Shown here piece by piece: positions 1 to 10,690 of a DNA stretch of 64,000 nucleotides. The stretch covers positions 34,881,806 to 34,945,805 of the forward strand of contig ML677343.1 of the NCBI GenBank assembly GCA_007922305.1, given 5' to 3'. Position 1 is the first letter of the stretch; each line of letters opens with the position of its first letter. A program made the translations under genes and the position numbers. Origin of the DNA: Dermatemys mawii. Taxonomy: Eukaryota; Chordata; Testudines; Dermatemydidae. The notes beneath the pieces are model-generated. The model made no database searches. It was not told the DNA's origin and saw nothing but the letters and a program-made list of their open reading frames with translations.

Positions 1-2441
1 GTGAGCTTCCTCTGCTTCCTTTTCTGTCATTTTAAACATGGATAGGATTTTTAATCTGTGGAACTAACATTGCCACGATCGAGTTTTGAGGGCTGTCGTG
101 TCAGGAGAATGGGAATCCAAACATCTGTGCGTAGGCCTCGACATAGCAGACTCTAATGGTTTTGACTGAGCTGTTGTGGTCTGTTGTCTGGAAAATCTGC
201 ATTCTACGTAGTGCCCGAGGGGGGCCTTGGTACCACAGATCGTAATGTGTACCTAAATATAACTGCCTAGGCACAATGGGGTGAGGTAAGGGCAGTACAA
301 GAAGCTCAACTAAATGTCTGTCTTTTGTTTTGTCACTGATTTACAATTTGTGTGTGGGGGTTTTTTTAAGTGTAGCCAAGGGTTCACAAGAACAAATATA
401 TTAAACTCAGTTATGTAAGAAGAAAGCACATAGCTAAGGGTTCCTTTTTGGATGAAAATAAGGGAGCTCATACTCATTGTCCCTTATTTCAGGAATTCTT
501 TCTGCCCTCGGTGAGAAAATGCAAACAGGTTATGTGTACTCATTGCATATGTGTGAAGAAACCTGGCTGGCACCATTTTATCTGGGTAACTTACCAGCTA
601 GCTGAGCTCTAAAGCGGTAAGTCTCCCGTTTCGGGGGCATGCGACGCCAGCATTTTTTGTTAAAATGTTTGTATTTAGCTGCTGTCAGTTCATGCATGCG
701 TTCAGATGCAACTGAATCATTGTCTAAAGAACTGGACTGGGAGAGGAGTGACCATTTCCAGAACTATTATTTTTCTTGTTGATTCTATTGGACAGAAAAT
801 GTCCATCTGTTGGTGCAGGGGAGGTGAAGTGTTTATCTCCAGAGCAACCACAGTTTAAAGAGCAGTGGTATTCCAGTCCAGGTGTACACTGTGTGTATAT
901 TGTCAGAGAGAGGGTGAAACATATGGGTAAAGTTCAGTCTTGTTTGAAATTACGTTTTGATTCAGGGGTGTCAGAATGTGGGAGACCTGCTGACCGATCC
1001 TGTAATAGGAGCAGTACAGCGTTCAAATGACCTGCCTGCTTCTGCAAGTAGCCCAGAGTGTCTGCTTGTAGCAAAGTGTTCTGTGTCCAGGGGGGATCTT
1101 CGGTTATTTGTGTCCCCGTTAGTTAGGTCTGTGAGGTGGAAGAAGCAGATTCTGGAAGCCAGTGTTAAAGACCTTCTCTTTTGCTGCTAAATCTTGATGA
1201 TTAGGTGGTACTCAAGGTGTCTCTGTTTTGCTCTTGAATTCATTATTATATTTAAGATGTTTAACTGTTAATTGTCTGTGCTTTTTTTGGTGTTATCAAA
1301 TTACAAACATGCTCCTTGTTAAAGCAAAGCAGCAAAATTAGATATTTCAGAACACAAACATTGTCCTTAATTGTACAGTTTGTGTTCCCAGGGAGGTGGG
1401 AAATGCAAGCAGAGTATTCAGGCTTTGAAGTTTCATGTATCAGAAGAGAAGTGAGATTGGAAGGAGGAGGCTCTGGTCTTTTTCTGTTTCCTTAGGGAGG
1501 GATGAGGTTTGGGGTGTTGCAGTCTATCCATAGAACACCCCCGCCAAGAGTTTGCATAAAAACCATTTGCACTTTGCTGTATGTTTAGTCTTTTCAGAAC
1601 TATAACGTTAGCATGAATACGTCTGTACAGGTGTAATCTCCTTCTACGATGGAGTGGAAACAAACATGTCCTGGGAAGTCTCAGCTCACTGGAGTATTGT
1701 TTGCCTTCTGAATACTCCTGATCTATTTTGTCCCTCCCAGTGTCCTGATAACCTAGGGTAGTTGTCCCTGCTTCTGGAGGTGTTGGCTGGCTAGGACGTG
1801 GGTAGAATCAGTACCTCTCTGGAATAAAATGCAGGGGCTTGCCTCTTTCTCTACCAGAGACCGTTGGCTTCTTCCAGTCTGATCTACTAATTACAAAACA
1901 GCTTGTTAGGTAACGGGGGGTTTTAACACCTACCTCCCCCCACCCCCATGTAACCATTCTTTAGCATGTGTAAAAGTACTAATGCACATAGATGAACTCA
2001 GAGTCATCTAAGCATTTATACCAGATGTTTTGGTGAGAAGCAAGGGATAAATACCTGCACAGATTGCTGGAGTATGTGAACACCTGTGTTATAGCTATCC
2101 AGTGAGGTGCCCATAGCTTTTTGTTTACTCTCTCTAGGATGCAGTATAGTGATGATAAAAGCAGAATACCTGGGAAGCCTGAAAGGGTTGCAGTCAAATG
2201 AAATGCTGAAAGGGACAATGGGGGGGTTCCATTTTGGTATCTTCTGTGTTGAAGTGATGTGTACCTGAAAGATGTGGCTTTGGGTCTAGAGTCTGATGTG
2301 GGAGGCTGACTGAAGGCGATAGTACAGGAAACAGAACTGTGCTGATTTTGTTGTCGTGGGTTAGTGTGTGTGCTGCCATCTAGACTGGTTATGTTATCAT
2401 CATGTTTTATTTGTTTCATTTGTGTTGCAGGAGTGCCCCTT
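1..2441. other. No recognised gene or repeat
   Basis: I see no exon, RNA gene or repeat family here that I can name. Open frames reach only 146 codons (1979-2419, minus) and none of the translations resembles a known domain. Base composition is ordinary AT-leaning vertebrate DNA. It may be intron or intergenic sequence. Confidence 0.6.
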
Positions 2442-2533
2442 GGAGCCCCGCTCGTATGTGAGGACCTATTGTGCTAGGCAATGTTACAAATGTATAACAA
2501 AGATGGTCCCTTCCCCCAGACTGTTCACAATTG
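2442..2533 (-). mobile_element. L2/L3-type LINE 3' tail fragment
   Basis: Read on the minus strand, this resembles the tail shared by many amniote L2/L3-type retroposons, with a run like TTGTAAGCTCTTTGGGGCAG followed by a CCTAGCACAATGG-like block. The plus strand shows the complements, for example attgtgctaggca near 2469. It is diverged and has no visible target site duplication. The assignment rests on a remembered consensus. Confidence 0.5.
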
Positions 2534-3269
2534 AAGCTCCCACTGTCTGGTTACCGAGGTTGTAGGATGAGGCCCTAGTCCCTTTAGAAGAGTGAAGACT
2601 TTTACTGGAAGGCATGAAGCATCAATGTCTGCCAGTAAGAGCCAGTTTCAGCTGAAGCAGTGTCAGGCCAGGAGAAGGCTGCTAATGGTTGATGGCCGTG
2701 CGCAGTATTGCTGGGGACCCTTGGCATCCATTAGGTTTACACGAGCCCCTCCTGATTCCAGAGAGGGGTCCATTCACAGCCTGAAGTGGTTAGTGTATTT
2801 GAGAGGCTGCGTGCTCCCTGAAGGAGCGCGAGAGCTCCTGGCTGCTGTGTACCCAACGTCCTTGCGTGCGTTTCCGATTAGCCGCCCCTTACTGTGCCAG
2901 ACAGAACTGTAGATGTCAGGCTTTGCACAGAAAGCAGAGCGAGGCAGTGAGGGCGAGGGAGAGACAAGCCTACAAGCAGCAGGGCTGTGAGTTTCAAATT
3001 AACCTTCTGCTTTGTTGATGTCTAACGTGAAGGCCCCCTTCCCCTCAGCCCCTTCCCAGTGCAGTGCACGCCGGCAAATTGTGAGAGTCTGGCTTCATTT
3101 ACATAAAGCTATTACAAGAAGCTGGGCAGCAGGAAGACTGCATTCGGGCGGTGTCCCTCTGGGGGACGGCAATCGGAATGTCTTGTGCCGACTGGACAAG
3201 TCCAGCAGCGCTCAGGCAGTGGGGGGAGGGGAGTTTCCCTTCCAGAGATGGTTTGAGGCCTGGGGGATT
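2534..3269. other. No recognised feature
   Basis: Open frames of 106 codons (2592-2912) and 86 codons (3012-3272) are present, but neither translation has a domain, signal peptide or repeat that I recognise. They fit chance expectation in a locally GC-richer stretch. Confidence 0.5.
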
Positions 3270-3600
3270 TGACCATCTCCCTTTCAACACGATCAGAGAG
3301 CTGACTTTGGAAAAGACCTGCTAGATTATCATATCCCACGCAGGGTTGTTTCCTACAGGATATTTTTTGTACTATGTTGTCCAGTTTAGTTTTAAGCAAT
3401 GGGGATTCCACCCTGTCCTTTGGGAGATGATTCCACAGCCTTACAACATCCGCTCCTAGAAATTTCTTTCAGATGTTGAGCCGAAGTATTCCCTTTCCGA
3501 ATTTCACCCCTTTACCCTTCGTTATCTGCGTTTGTATCTGGAGTTCTTTCCCCTCCCTGCTGTTTGCATCGTTCAGATACCTGTAGGCTGTTAGAGATGC
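3270..3600 (-). mobile_element. Old CR1/L3-type LINE fragment (3' part)
   Basis: The plus strand reads as the reverse complement of a CR1/L3-type LINE end. Recognisable blocks are the attccacagccttac run near 3430, the acctgtaggctgttag run near 3580, and intervening text matching the 3' region of old CR1-related elements. Divergence is high. A MIR SINE interrupts it, and the matching LINE text resumes near 3825. The exact family (L3 or an early CR1) cannot be fixed by eye. Confidence 0.6.
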
Positions 3601-3608
3601 AGATTACT

Positions 3609-3805
3609 GATTAGAGCATGGAGTGGAAGTCAGGAATGCCCAAGCCTAGTTATGATGCTGACTTTGGATGAGTCACAACCATCGTGCCTCAGTTTCCATC
3701 TATAAAATGAGATAAAACTTAGTGATCGCACAGAACTGTAGTAAGGATTGATGGCAGAAGATTTGTAATATTCATTGAATATGGAAAGCACTTCGTTATG
3801 CCCCA
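3609..3805 (+). mobile_element. MIR SINE
   Basis: The order of blocks matches the tRNA-derived MIR family. There is a tRNA-like head (gattagagcatgg), then gatgagtcacaac, then tgcctcagtttcc followed by atctataaaatgagat, and an end resembling gtaaagcgctt (here ggaaagcacttcg). MIRs were mobilised by L2 LINEs long ago in amniotes. This copy splits an older LINE, so it inserted after that LINE. Confidence 0.82.
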
Positions 3806-3824
3806 TCCCATTGCCGTTTCTGTT

Positions 3825-4010
3825 GCTTTGCTCTGAATAGCCTCCAGTTTCAGTGCTTTTCTGGTGGGTAGGTGCTTGGAATTAGCAGGATTCTAGGTGT
3901 GCTCAGACTAGAGTTATTTAGAGAAGGATGCTCTCCTCCTGGATCCATACCATGCATTTGAGTATGAAGCTATTTCTCCGCTTCATAATTTTCCCTTATC
4001 TGCTAAATAA
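3825..4010 (-). mobile_element. Continuation of the old CR1/L3-type LINE
   Basis: After the MIR, the text resumes with ctctgaatagcctcc, which corresponds in reverse complement to the ctctgnaccctntcc block of CR1/L3 ends. A degraded match to the region coding for the end of the reverse transcriptase follows. With 3270-3600 it forms one element split by the MIR. Confidence 0.5.
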
Positions 4011-7000
4011 TTCCACGTATTGGGGGCTTTATGAATTGTAGACCTTCGCTTCGAGAAAAAAACATTTCCAAGCTAGTGTAGCAGGTTTGGGGTCTGTGTT
4101 GGTAACAGATTGATTCCCAGGGAAAGCATCTGCTCGCAGAGCTGTAGAAGTTGCTCCGGGTCCATTTTGCCTTTCAGATAGACTAAGATCTCCTAGTCTA
4201 GTCTGATGATCCTTCCTCTGCATCTTACCTTGCTGCAGTCACTGCTGCCACCACCTCCGTTCCTGGGGCCTCATTCATCAGGACCATAATAGACCTGCCT
4301 GGGGCTCTGGTTGAATTGACCTTTATTTCGGAATGGGATGGGAGATGAATCTCCTCCTTGTCTGAGCAGCTGTGCTAGATTTCCAGTGGATCACACTTGT
4401 TAGTATGCATTATCTCATCTAGTGGAAAGAGGGCAATGACAGTGTTTGTAAAATACTTGTACTGTGATGGGGTTATGGTATGGAAAGGAGTGGATCTATA
4501 CATCTGGCAAAGGTGAACAGTTCATCTCTAATCCAGAGGGGATGTCTGAAGGGCCTATTCCACTGCTGTGGGAAGGGGATTGCTTTGGAATCTATGCTTT
4601 ACCACTGCAGAAATGTCGTCTTTAATCTCTTCTGCTCCCAGTGGTTCCTGGTGTGTAAATTCTAAGTGCGGAAGCATCCAGGTTAGGAGAGCCAGTATAG
4701 TAGTTTTAAAGAGAAGACTTCAATCAAGTACAACTGTGGCAGACCTAAAAGGGCAGGCTGATGTACTATATTCATAGGTCCATCCTCTCCCCCAAACTGA
4801 GCCTTACAGGTGTTGCTGGGATCTCTGACCTGATTTGGTATGTACTGGGGTCAGAGAGCACATGGAGTTTGGGAGGCGCATGCCAGCTACTCTATTAGTC
4901 CATTTGCAAAGTGAAGGAGTAGGGGACAAGGAGGAAAGATGTCTGCTACATTGTAAGACTGGTGTTAGAGAAGGATGTACTAGCTGACTACAACCGCCAT
5001 TCCCATGGCATATTTGCAATCCCTGAGTAGATAAGGAGGGGATGACGAGGTAAATTTCATTCCTTTTGCTTCGCATAGTGTCCTAGAAGGGACATGTGCT
5101 AAGTACTATAGAGCAATGCCTGGCTCTCTCCGGTAGAGTGTAAATGGTTTCTCTTCCCCACAGTTGTTTGAGTCTGGTTGATTCATTTTCAGCCCATGGT
5201 GGCATCTGCTGGGAGGGAGCTACTGCAACCTTTTCCTTGGTTGTCTTGTTGCTTTAATCAGTCTCAGCTGTTTTCTCCTTTGTTTTAAGCAGGCAGGAGC
5301 TCTTGTTGGTCAGCATGAGATCCTGGAAGTACTTGAAGTGGGTCTGGTGCCAAGGCAGTCATGCCTAAAAAGCTCCCTCCCTTGCAGACTCACAACACTT
5401 TCATCTGAAACTGCAAATGTTTAAGCATCTGAGCAGAATTTTGGAAGCATCCAGGGAATTACTCCAAACAAATGGCCAAAAAAGTTTTACCTCTGTCCTA
5501 AGGAGTGTCCGCTAGTTATCTTTTTCTGGGTTTAACAGGATGCCAGAGGCAGTGAAACCACTGTCACCTTGAAGGGTAAACCTTTTGATTTTTTTTCCAT
5601 CTCTCAGCTGTTTTGAAGTGAGCTGTCCCTGGGCTTACAACCAAGAGCCTGGCTGGCAGCAGCTCTGTGTCTGGACCATGTATGTTGCTGACATATGGGC
5701 AGTGACTTAACTAAACTGCAGTCACCTCATGCATATGTTTTTGTCTGAAGATTCTTCCTCTTACTGTGAGTCCCTTTGTGGTTTGTAATTTTTGGAGGTG
5801 AGCTTTGTAGTAAGTGAGAAGAGGGAGACTAGTTTGGAGGAGTTGAAGTTTCCTCTTCTCCTTCACTAGTCTGAGAAGCCACTAGGACATGAAGGATCAG
5901 CTGGTTCCTCCATGCAACAGGCATCCTGTCAGGATTCGGGATGAATCTGGTTTTTCTTCCTTATGCATCTGAAGGTCATGATCCAGTCAGGGAACACCAA
6001 GGTTAATGAGGCCTGTGAAGTGAGCACCTCCAGAGAGGCATGGCCCCCTGAGAATCTTGAAACTTGGAGCTGCTCAGTCATTGGGTTTCAGTGTTATGTG
6101 CCTCTCCTGTATTTAGTCCTCTCTTACAGGGACGTCTAGAGCTCTGCTAGCAGTGCTCCAAAGTAGTGACACTTCTCCTCCTCCCAACCTGTTCTCAAGG
6201 CAGAAGAAATCTCCATGTGTATAGACCCTTGAGGAACACTGCTTTCCCCTGACTCCCTCTGGACCTTGGTTAAGGAGCTAGGATTTGGACACTCTGGACT
6301 TAATGTGAAAGTGTCTTGTGGGAGTTTGGCATGCATGGGGGAGAGAGATTCCTTCCGAGTGCTGGAGGCAGGGGACATCAGCTTAATGTTAACAGAGTAG
6401 CTGGCATGTTAAAATATTTGAAATGACAGTGGAATTTTCATCTGCTGCTGATTTCATGCTCTGTACTGAGTGCTCTCAGTCTGAGCTCTGTTTCAGCGGT
6501 GAAATTGTGCTCTCCCCCCAATTTCTATTAGCAGAGGTTAGTGACTGCTCAGACCTCTACATGAATTTTTGGGAGTGAGGGTGAGGGGATGGATGGAACT
6601 GGGGATGTAGTGCCTGGAGGGGTTTTGGAGATCAAGTCCTGGTCAGAGTTAACAAGTGTAGGAGAGTTGAATCAAGAGGAAGGAAGATTCAGTGGGGAAA
6701 CCAGTGTGTCTGACAGGGCCTCTGTTCTACCATTGCAATGTTCAGGTTCTTAGTATTAACATTCCAAAAGTGGAATGAAACCAAAAGTGAGCGGTGAAGC
6801 TCAAGTCTTTAACATTCCCTTTGCAGGTGACCTGCAAAGGAAGAAATCTTGTCTTATTTCTCTCAAGATATTTTTTTCTTTTTGCTCTAGAAATATTAGC
6901 AGCATCAAAGCTTGTTTTTCCTGTTTTTTGCTGGCGATCTCCTTGGGGGAACCAGAGAACTGGAATGGGAGCTTTCTTAGTGTACCATTGAAGGGGTGAG

Positions 7001-7183
7001 GTGTTTAACAATAATGATACTTTCCCCAACTGTTCATATATATTAACTCAAATGCTAGATAAACACAAATTTCTAAACAGCCTTCATGCCCCTTTCCCTT
7101 TCAGTTTAGTTTCAATCCTTAGATACTGTACTGGGAAACTAGTGGGATATCACAGTTATCTATAGAGCCTTCCAGGAAAAACA
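4011..7183. other. About 3.2 kb with no recognised feature
   Basis: Open frames are 60-95 codons and none is recognisable. No long tandem repeat, inverted repeat or LINE/SINE text stood out. Very old repeats could be hidden at this divergence. Confidence 0.5.
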
Positions 7184-7191
7184 GAATAGAC

Positions 7192-7539
7192 TGGGGGTGT
7201 CCAATTGTATTGACCCTCTGAGTCGCATATGACTGTCTTCAGAAGTTAGAGAGCCGGGGCACAGCTGCCTGTGAGAGGCGCCTGATGAGACTCGGGGCTT
7301 CCGCCCCACTCTGCTGAAGTCCTGAGCCCCAGTGGGTGCTCCCTGTGGGGCAGAACCCTAAGACTCCTCTTCCTGCTGGACGGAAGCCCCTGCCTCATGA
7401 CCTCACTGCAAGGCAGAGGTCCTGAGCTCCCCCCTATCCGGTCTGTTCGGTGGAGTTTGCACAGGGGGTGGGGGGCATGAATCTCACTTTAACAGTCAGA
7501 GCTGCATGTGGCTGGTGAGCCATAGTTTGGCTTCCCCTG
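7192..7539. mobile_element. Non-autonomous hAT element (348 bp)
   Basis: The left end is TGGGGGTGTCCAA and the right end is TTGGCTTCCCCTG, an imperfect terminal inverted repeat of the CAGGGGT type. The flanks are GAATAGAC (7184-7191) and GAATAGAT (7540-7547), a 7/8 match of the length expected for hAT transposition. The interior is GC-rich and codes for nothing. The first base of the left end seems mutated from C to T. Confidence 0.82.
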
Positions 7540-7547
7540 GAATAGAT

Positions 7548-8429
7548 AAACCCTGAATTTCTAATGCTAAGTGTTGGGGGAGTGATTCCCCTCCCTTCAT
7601 ATATCGTAAAGAAGCAAAAACAGAGCAACTTCCCCTTCTCTTTGCAGATCACCTTTGAAAGGAGTGACAGCATGATGTATGATTCCATTCCCAACATTAA
7701 CTACAAAGAGCAAAGCGATGACAAATGCTTTAAATTATTTTTATTCCCTCTTCATAGTTCCTTACATGATAGTATTGTAAGAATTACCTTAAAGTGGGTT
7801 ATTTTTAAAGGGGTAAGTCGAGCTCAAAATCATGCTTCTGTCTAAAAATTGATAGAAGCAACATTTAATGATATTTTAATAGAAAGCGTAGAGGTTTTTC
7901 TTAGTTTGCAGTGCGTGTTGGAAAGTGCTTTGTCTATTTCGCTTGCTCTGTTTAGTCAGTTTCCTCGTTGTTGGTGTGGGTCTTTCCTAAGCAGAGGAAA
8001 GAGATGTACTTTAACAAAAATTGAAAATACATTTCCTAAAATGAGAATTCCCCATTGTATGTGTAGGACCTGAAACTACTTCTGATTGTCTTTTAAATTG
8101 ACCATATTTCATATTGGTGACATCCCTGTTTTAAGTGACTTAAACAATAGAGTACAGTTTGACTCTGAAAAACCACTTGTAACAATGCTATGATGCATCT
8201 CTGGATTTATTGTTTCTAAGATTTCTGTATTAGATATGCTCCCTTTTCTGATTGGTAACTCAGCCGGTGCTGTCAGGCACAAGCTGCTTTTTTTAAAATG
8301 TTCCTTAGCGGTAGCTATAATAGTTCTGCTGGCTAAACTAAGCCCTCATTCACACCTGTGCAGCTCCATTGCCTTACATGGATTTGCACAGGTGTGATTA
8401 TTGGAAGTTAGGCCTGTTCTACTCAGAAT
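7548..8429. other. No recognised gene
   Basis: There are only small open frames (87-93 codons) without recognisable content. A short self-complementary block around 8344-8400 (cacctgtgcagctcc with tgcacaggtgtga) resembles dispersed reptile repeat text, but the family is unknown to me. Confidence 0.45.
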
Positions 8430-8705
8430 TTGCATTGGTTTAATTTATATGGGTTTAAAAACCGGTTTACTTAACCCAGTATAAACCCCCGTGTGAGCTC
8501 GACACTCTCTTTAATTTTGGCTTATGGGCGACTTATTTTTGGTTTGGATTTTTAGTGTATTTTAAGTTAAATATAGGTCCTGTTAGTGCTGGCTTACAGA
8601 ATGGGTCTGACTCTGGTTTCACTCTGTTTTTGTACTGGTGTAGTACCATACACTACCGTGGAGTTACTCCTCATATACACCAGTGTAATGTTAGAATTGG
8701 CTGAG
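8430..8705. repeat. Diverged dispersed repeat text
   Basis: Two blocks resemble recurrent turtle repeat text that I know only by pattern: a block rich in GGTTTAA and ACCGG motifs (8435-8505), and one with gttactcctcatatacaccagtg (8663-8690). Ends and target site duplications cannot be seen, so this is only a probable repeat. Confidence 0.4.
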
Positions 8706-8810
8706 CTCTCAGTGGTGCTCTCATCACAAACATGGCCATGACCAGCTGTTTTTATATTTATTGTAATGGAACATCAACTTTTTCTTACACAAAGTTAAAG
8801 TTCTTTGCTA

Positions 8811-9071
8811 AGGCCTAGTATGCAGGAGAAACTGCTAGGTTAGCTAAATTGCTTTAGTAAGGGATGTAGATAAATTAGTGTACCTCCCTTGTAATAATGC
8901 CTCCTGTCTGTTTTAGCTTGTTGATACAAATACTGACTTAAGGCAGTTGATATAAGGCGTTCCTAAATCAAAATGAGTATCCACACAAGAGAATTGCACA
9001 AATTTAGCTACATCAGTTTCTATAGTGATTTGCTAAATTGGTACAGCTTCAGTGTGTGGACAAGGCTTAAG
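8811..9071. mobile_element. Possible terminal-inverted-repeat element
   Basis: The left edge (aaggcctagtatgcagg) and the right edge (gtgtggacaaggctt) are roughly reverse complementary and resemble the TTGTCTACACT ends common in turtle repeats. The interior is AT-rich and non-coding. No convincing target site duplication is visible, so the class is undetermined. Confidence 0.45.
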
Positions 9072-9406
9072 TGATGTGTGCGGCTGCCATTCCTCTGCAG
9101 TCTCAGTAGGGCAGCTTTCTTGTGGCCCCATCTTCCTAAAAAAAAATGGCAGCATAAAACCATCTGATTGTAACTGCTCCAGCTAATTACAAAGAGTAAA
9201 TGCCTAAGAAATGTTTGCCTTCTGTGTAATAAAGACTAATTAATATGCAGGCTGGAAGGTGTGATTTTTACAATGGGTTGTGCCCAGTAGGACTGAGAGG
9301 ACCAGAAAGGCCAGTGTCCAGATGTGATGGTGATGGACACAGGAGAAATGCAAAACCAATTTCACAAGTACTTGTCAAATGAGTTCTGCTTTTAAAACAT
9401 GGATTC
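9072..9406. other. No recognised feature
   Basis: This AT-leaning spacer has no open frame of note and no repeat family that I recognise. It ends at the target site duplication of the following hAT element. Confidence 0.5.
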
Positions 9407-9414
9407 ATCTAGAC

Positions 9415-10384
9415 CAGCGGTCTCCAACCTCTTTAAGCACAAGATCACTTCTTCTGAATGTAAGTGCAACCCAGGATCTACCTCAAAGACAATGTAGGAA
9501 CAACAGTAATCACACAAACCTAACCATCTTTGCCCCGCCCCTTCTGAGGCCCTGCCCCTTCAGAGGCCCCGCCCACTCAATTTTCCCTCCCTCCCTCTGT
9601 CACTTGCTCTCCTCCACCCTCAGTTACTTTCACTGGGCTGGGACAAGTGGTTGGGGGTGGAAGGTGCGGGCTCCGGGCTGGGGCCGAGGGGATTGTGTGT
9701 GGGGGAGGCTCTGGGCTGAGCCTGGGGTAGATGTGCAGGAAGGGCTTAGGGTGCAGGTTCTGGGAGGGAGTTTAGGGCAGGAAAGGGCTCAGGGTTGGTG
9801 CAGGAGGGAGTGTGGGGTGTGGACTCTAGGAAGGGGCTGGGTTTGGGATGCAGGAGTGGGATCAGGGCCGGGGCCAGGGGTTGGGGTGAAGGGGGGTTCA
9901 GGGCTGGGATTGGGGTGAAGGGGGAATCAGGGCCAGGGGTTGGGGTTCAGTTGAGATTTGGTGTGTGGGCTCCAGCCAGGCAGCTCCCAGTTGGCAATGG
10001 AGGGGGGCTAAGGCAGACTCCCTGACTGACCTGGTTCCTCGTTGTTACCAGAAGCAGTCAGCGTGTTGGTCCTCGGCTCTTGGCAGGTGGCTCTGTGCGC
10101 TGCCCTCACCTGCGGGTGCTGCCTCTGCAGCTCCCATTGGCGGTGGTTCCTTGTTCCCAGCCAATGGGAGCCGCAGGAGCAGTGTCTGCAGAGAGGGCAG
10201 TGCGAGACGACCTCATGCCCCTTTCCCCACTCCCTCAGGAGCCACTTGCCGGAGGTGCCAGCCGCTTCCTGGAGCGTTGTGGGTCAGGCAGGCCGGGAGC
10301 CTGCCTTAGCCCTGCTGCGCTGCCAAACTATTAGCTGCAGGCGTGTTGGCAACTCTGTCGTGATCTACCGGTTGGTGACCAGTG
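9415..10384. mobile_element. Non-autonomous hAT element (970 bp), family shared with 36819-37667
   Basis: The left end is CAGCGGTCTCCAACC and the right end is GGTTGGTGACCAGTG, which gives a clear terminal inverted repeat. The flanks ATCTAGAC (9407-9414) and ATTTAGAA (10385-10392) match at 6 of 8. The interior is GC-rich: a G-rich quasi-repetitive tract (about 9640-9960) and a central palindrome with opposed CCAAT/ATTGG boxes (10128-10177). The 179-codon frame 9379-9918 runs through the G-rich tract and is low complexity, so I do not call it a gene. The ends and interior match the copy at 36819. Confidence 0.85.
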
Positions 10385-10574
10385 ATTTAGAAATTGTTAA
10401 TTGGTGTACGTGCTGAAAACGTTGACATTAGAGAACTTCAGGACTTTGGAACATTTCTCCAGCTCTCTAATGGAGAAGCTGCTCCTTTTGGTCCTGCTCT
10501 GTCATGTAACTTGATCCTCCTGGGAGGTGTCAAAGTGCAGCCTCCACGGAGAAAGCCAGCACACACGCTGACTG

Positions 10575-10690
10575 AAGAGACATCGATTCCAAGGCCAGAA
10601 GGCACTCTTGTGGTCACCTTGTCTGACCTTCTGTGGAACACAGACCAGAGACCTTCTCAAAAAGGAGGTGATAGTTTTTAGAAAGATCCA
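10575..10690 (-). mobile_element. CR1 LINE 3' end fragment
   Basis: The plus strand carries the reverse complement of a CR1 3' end: gattccaaggccagaagg, then ttgtctgaccttctgtg, then aacacagaccagagacc. The same text on the plus strand of other copies (16455-16605 and near 50690) supports the assignment. It is a short, 5'-truncated copy, typical of CR1. Confidence 0.8.

Noticed and set aside
2592..2912. 106-codon frame as a small exon
   Set aside because: No AG/GT context or domain that would make it better than many similar frames in the window.
3609..3805. tRNA gene from the tRNA-like head of a MIR
   Set aside because: The A/B-box-like text belongs to the SINE; no cloverleaf of normal length can be drawn. 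The same holds for the MIRs at 18133, 19545, 23805 and 42915.
9379..9918. 179-codon plus-strand open frame rich in glycine and valine
   Set aside because: The frame begins before the hAT element and passes through its G-rich tract; the low-complexity product reflects base composition.
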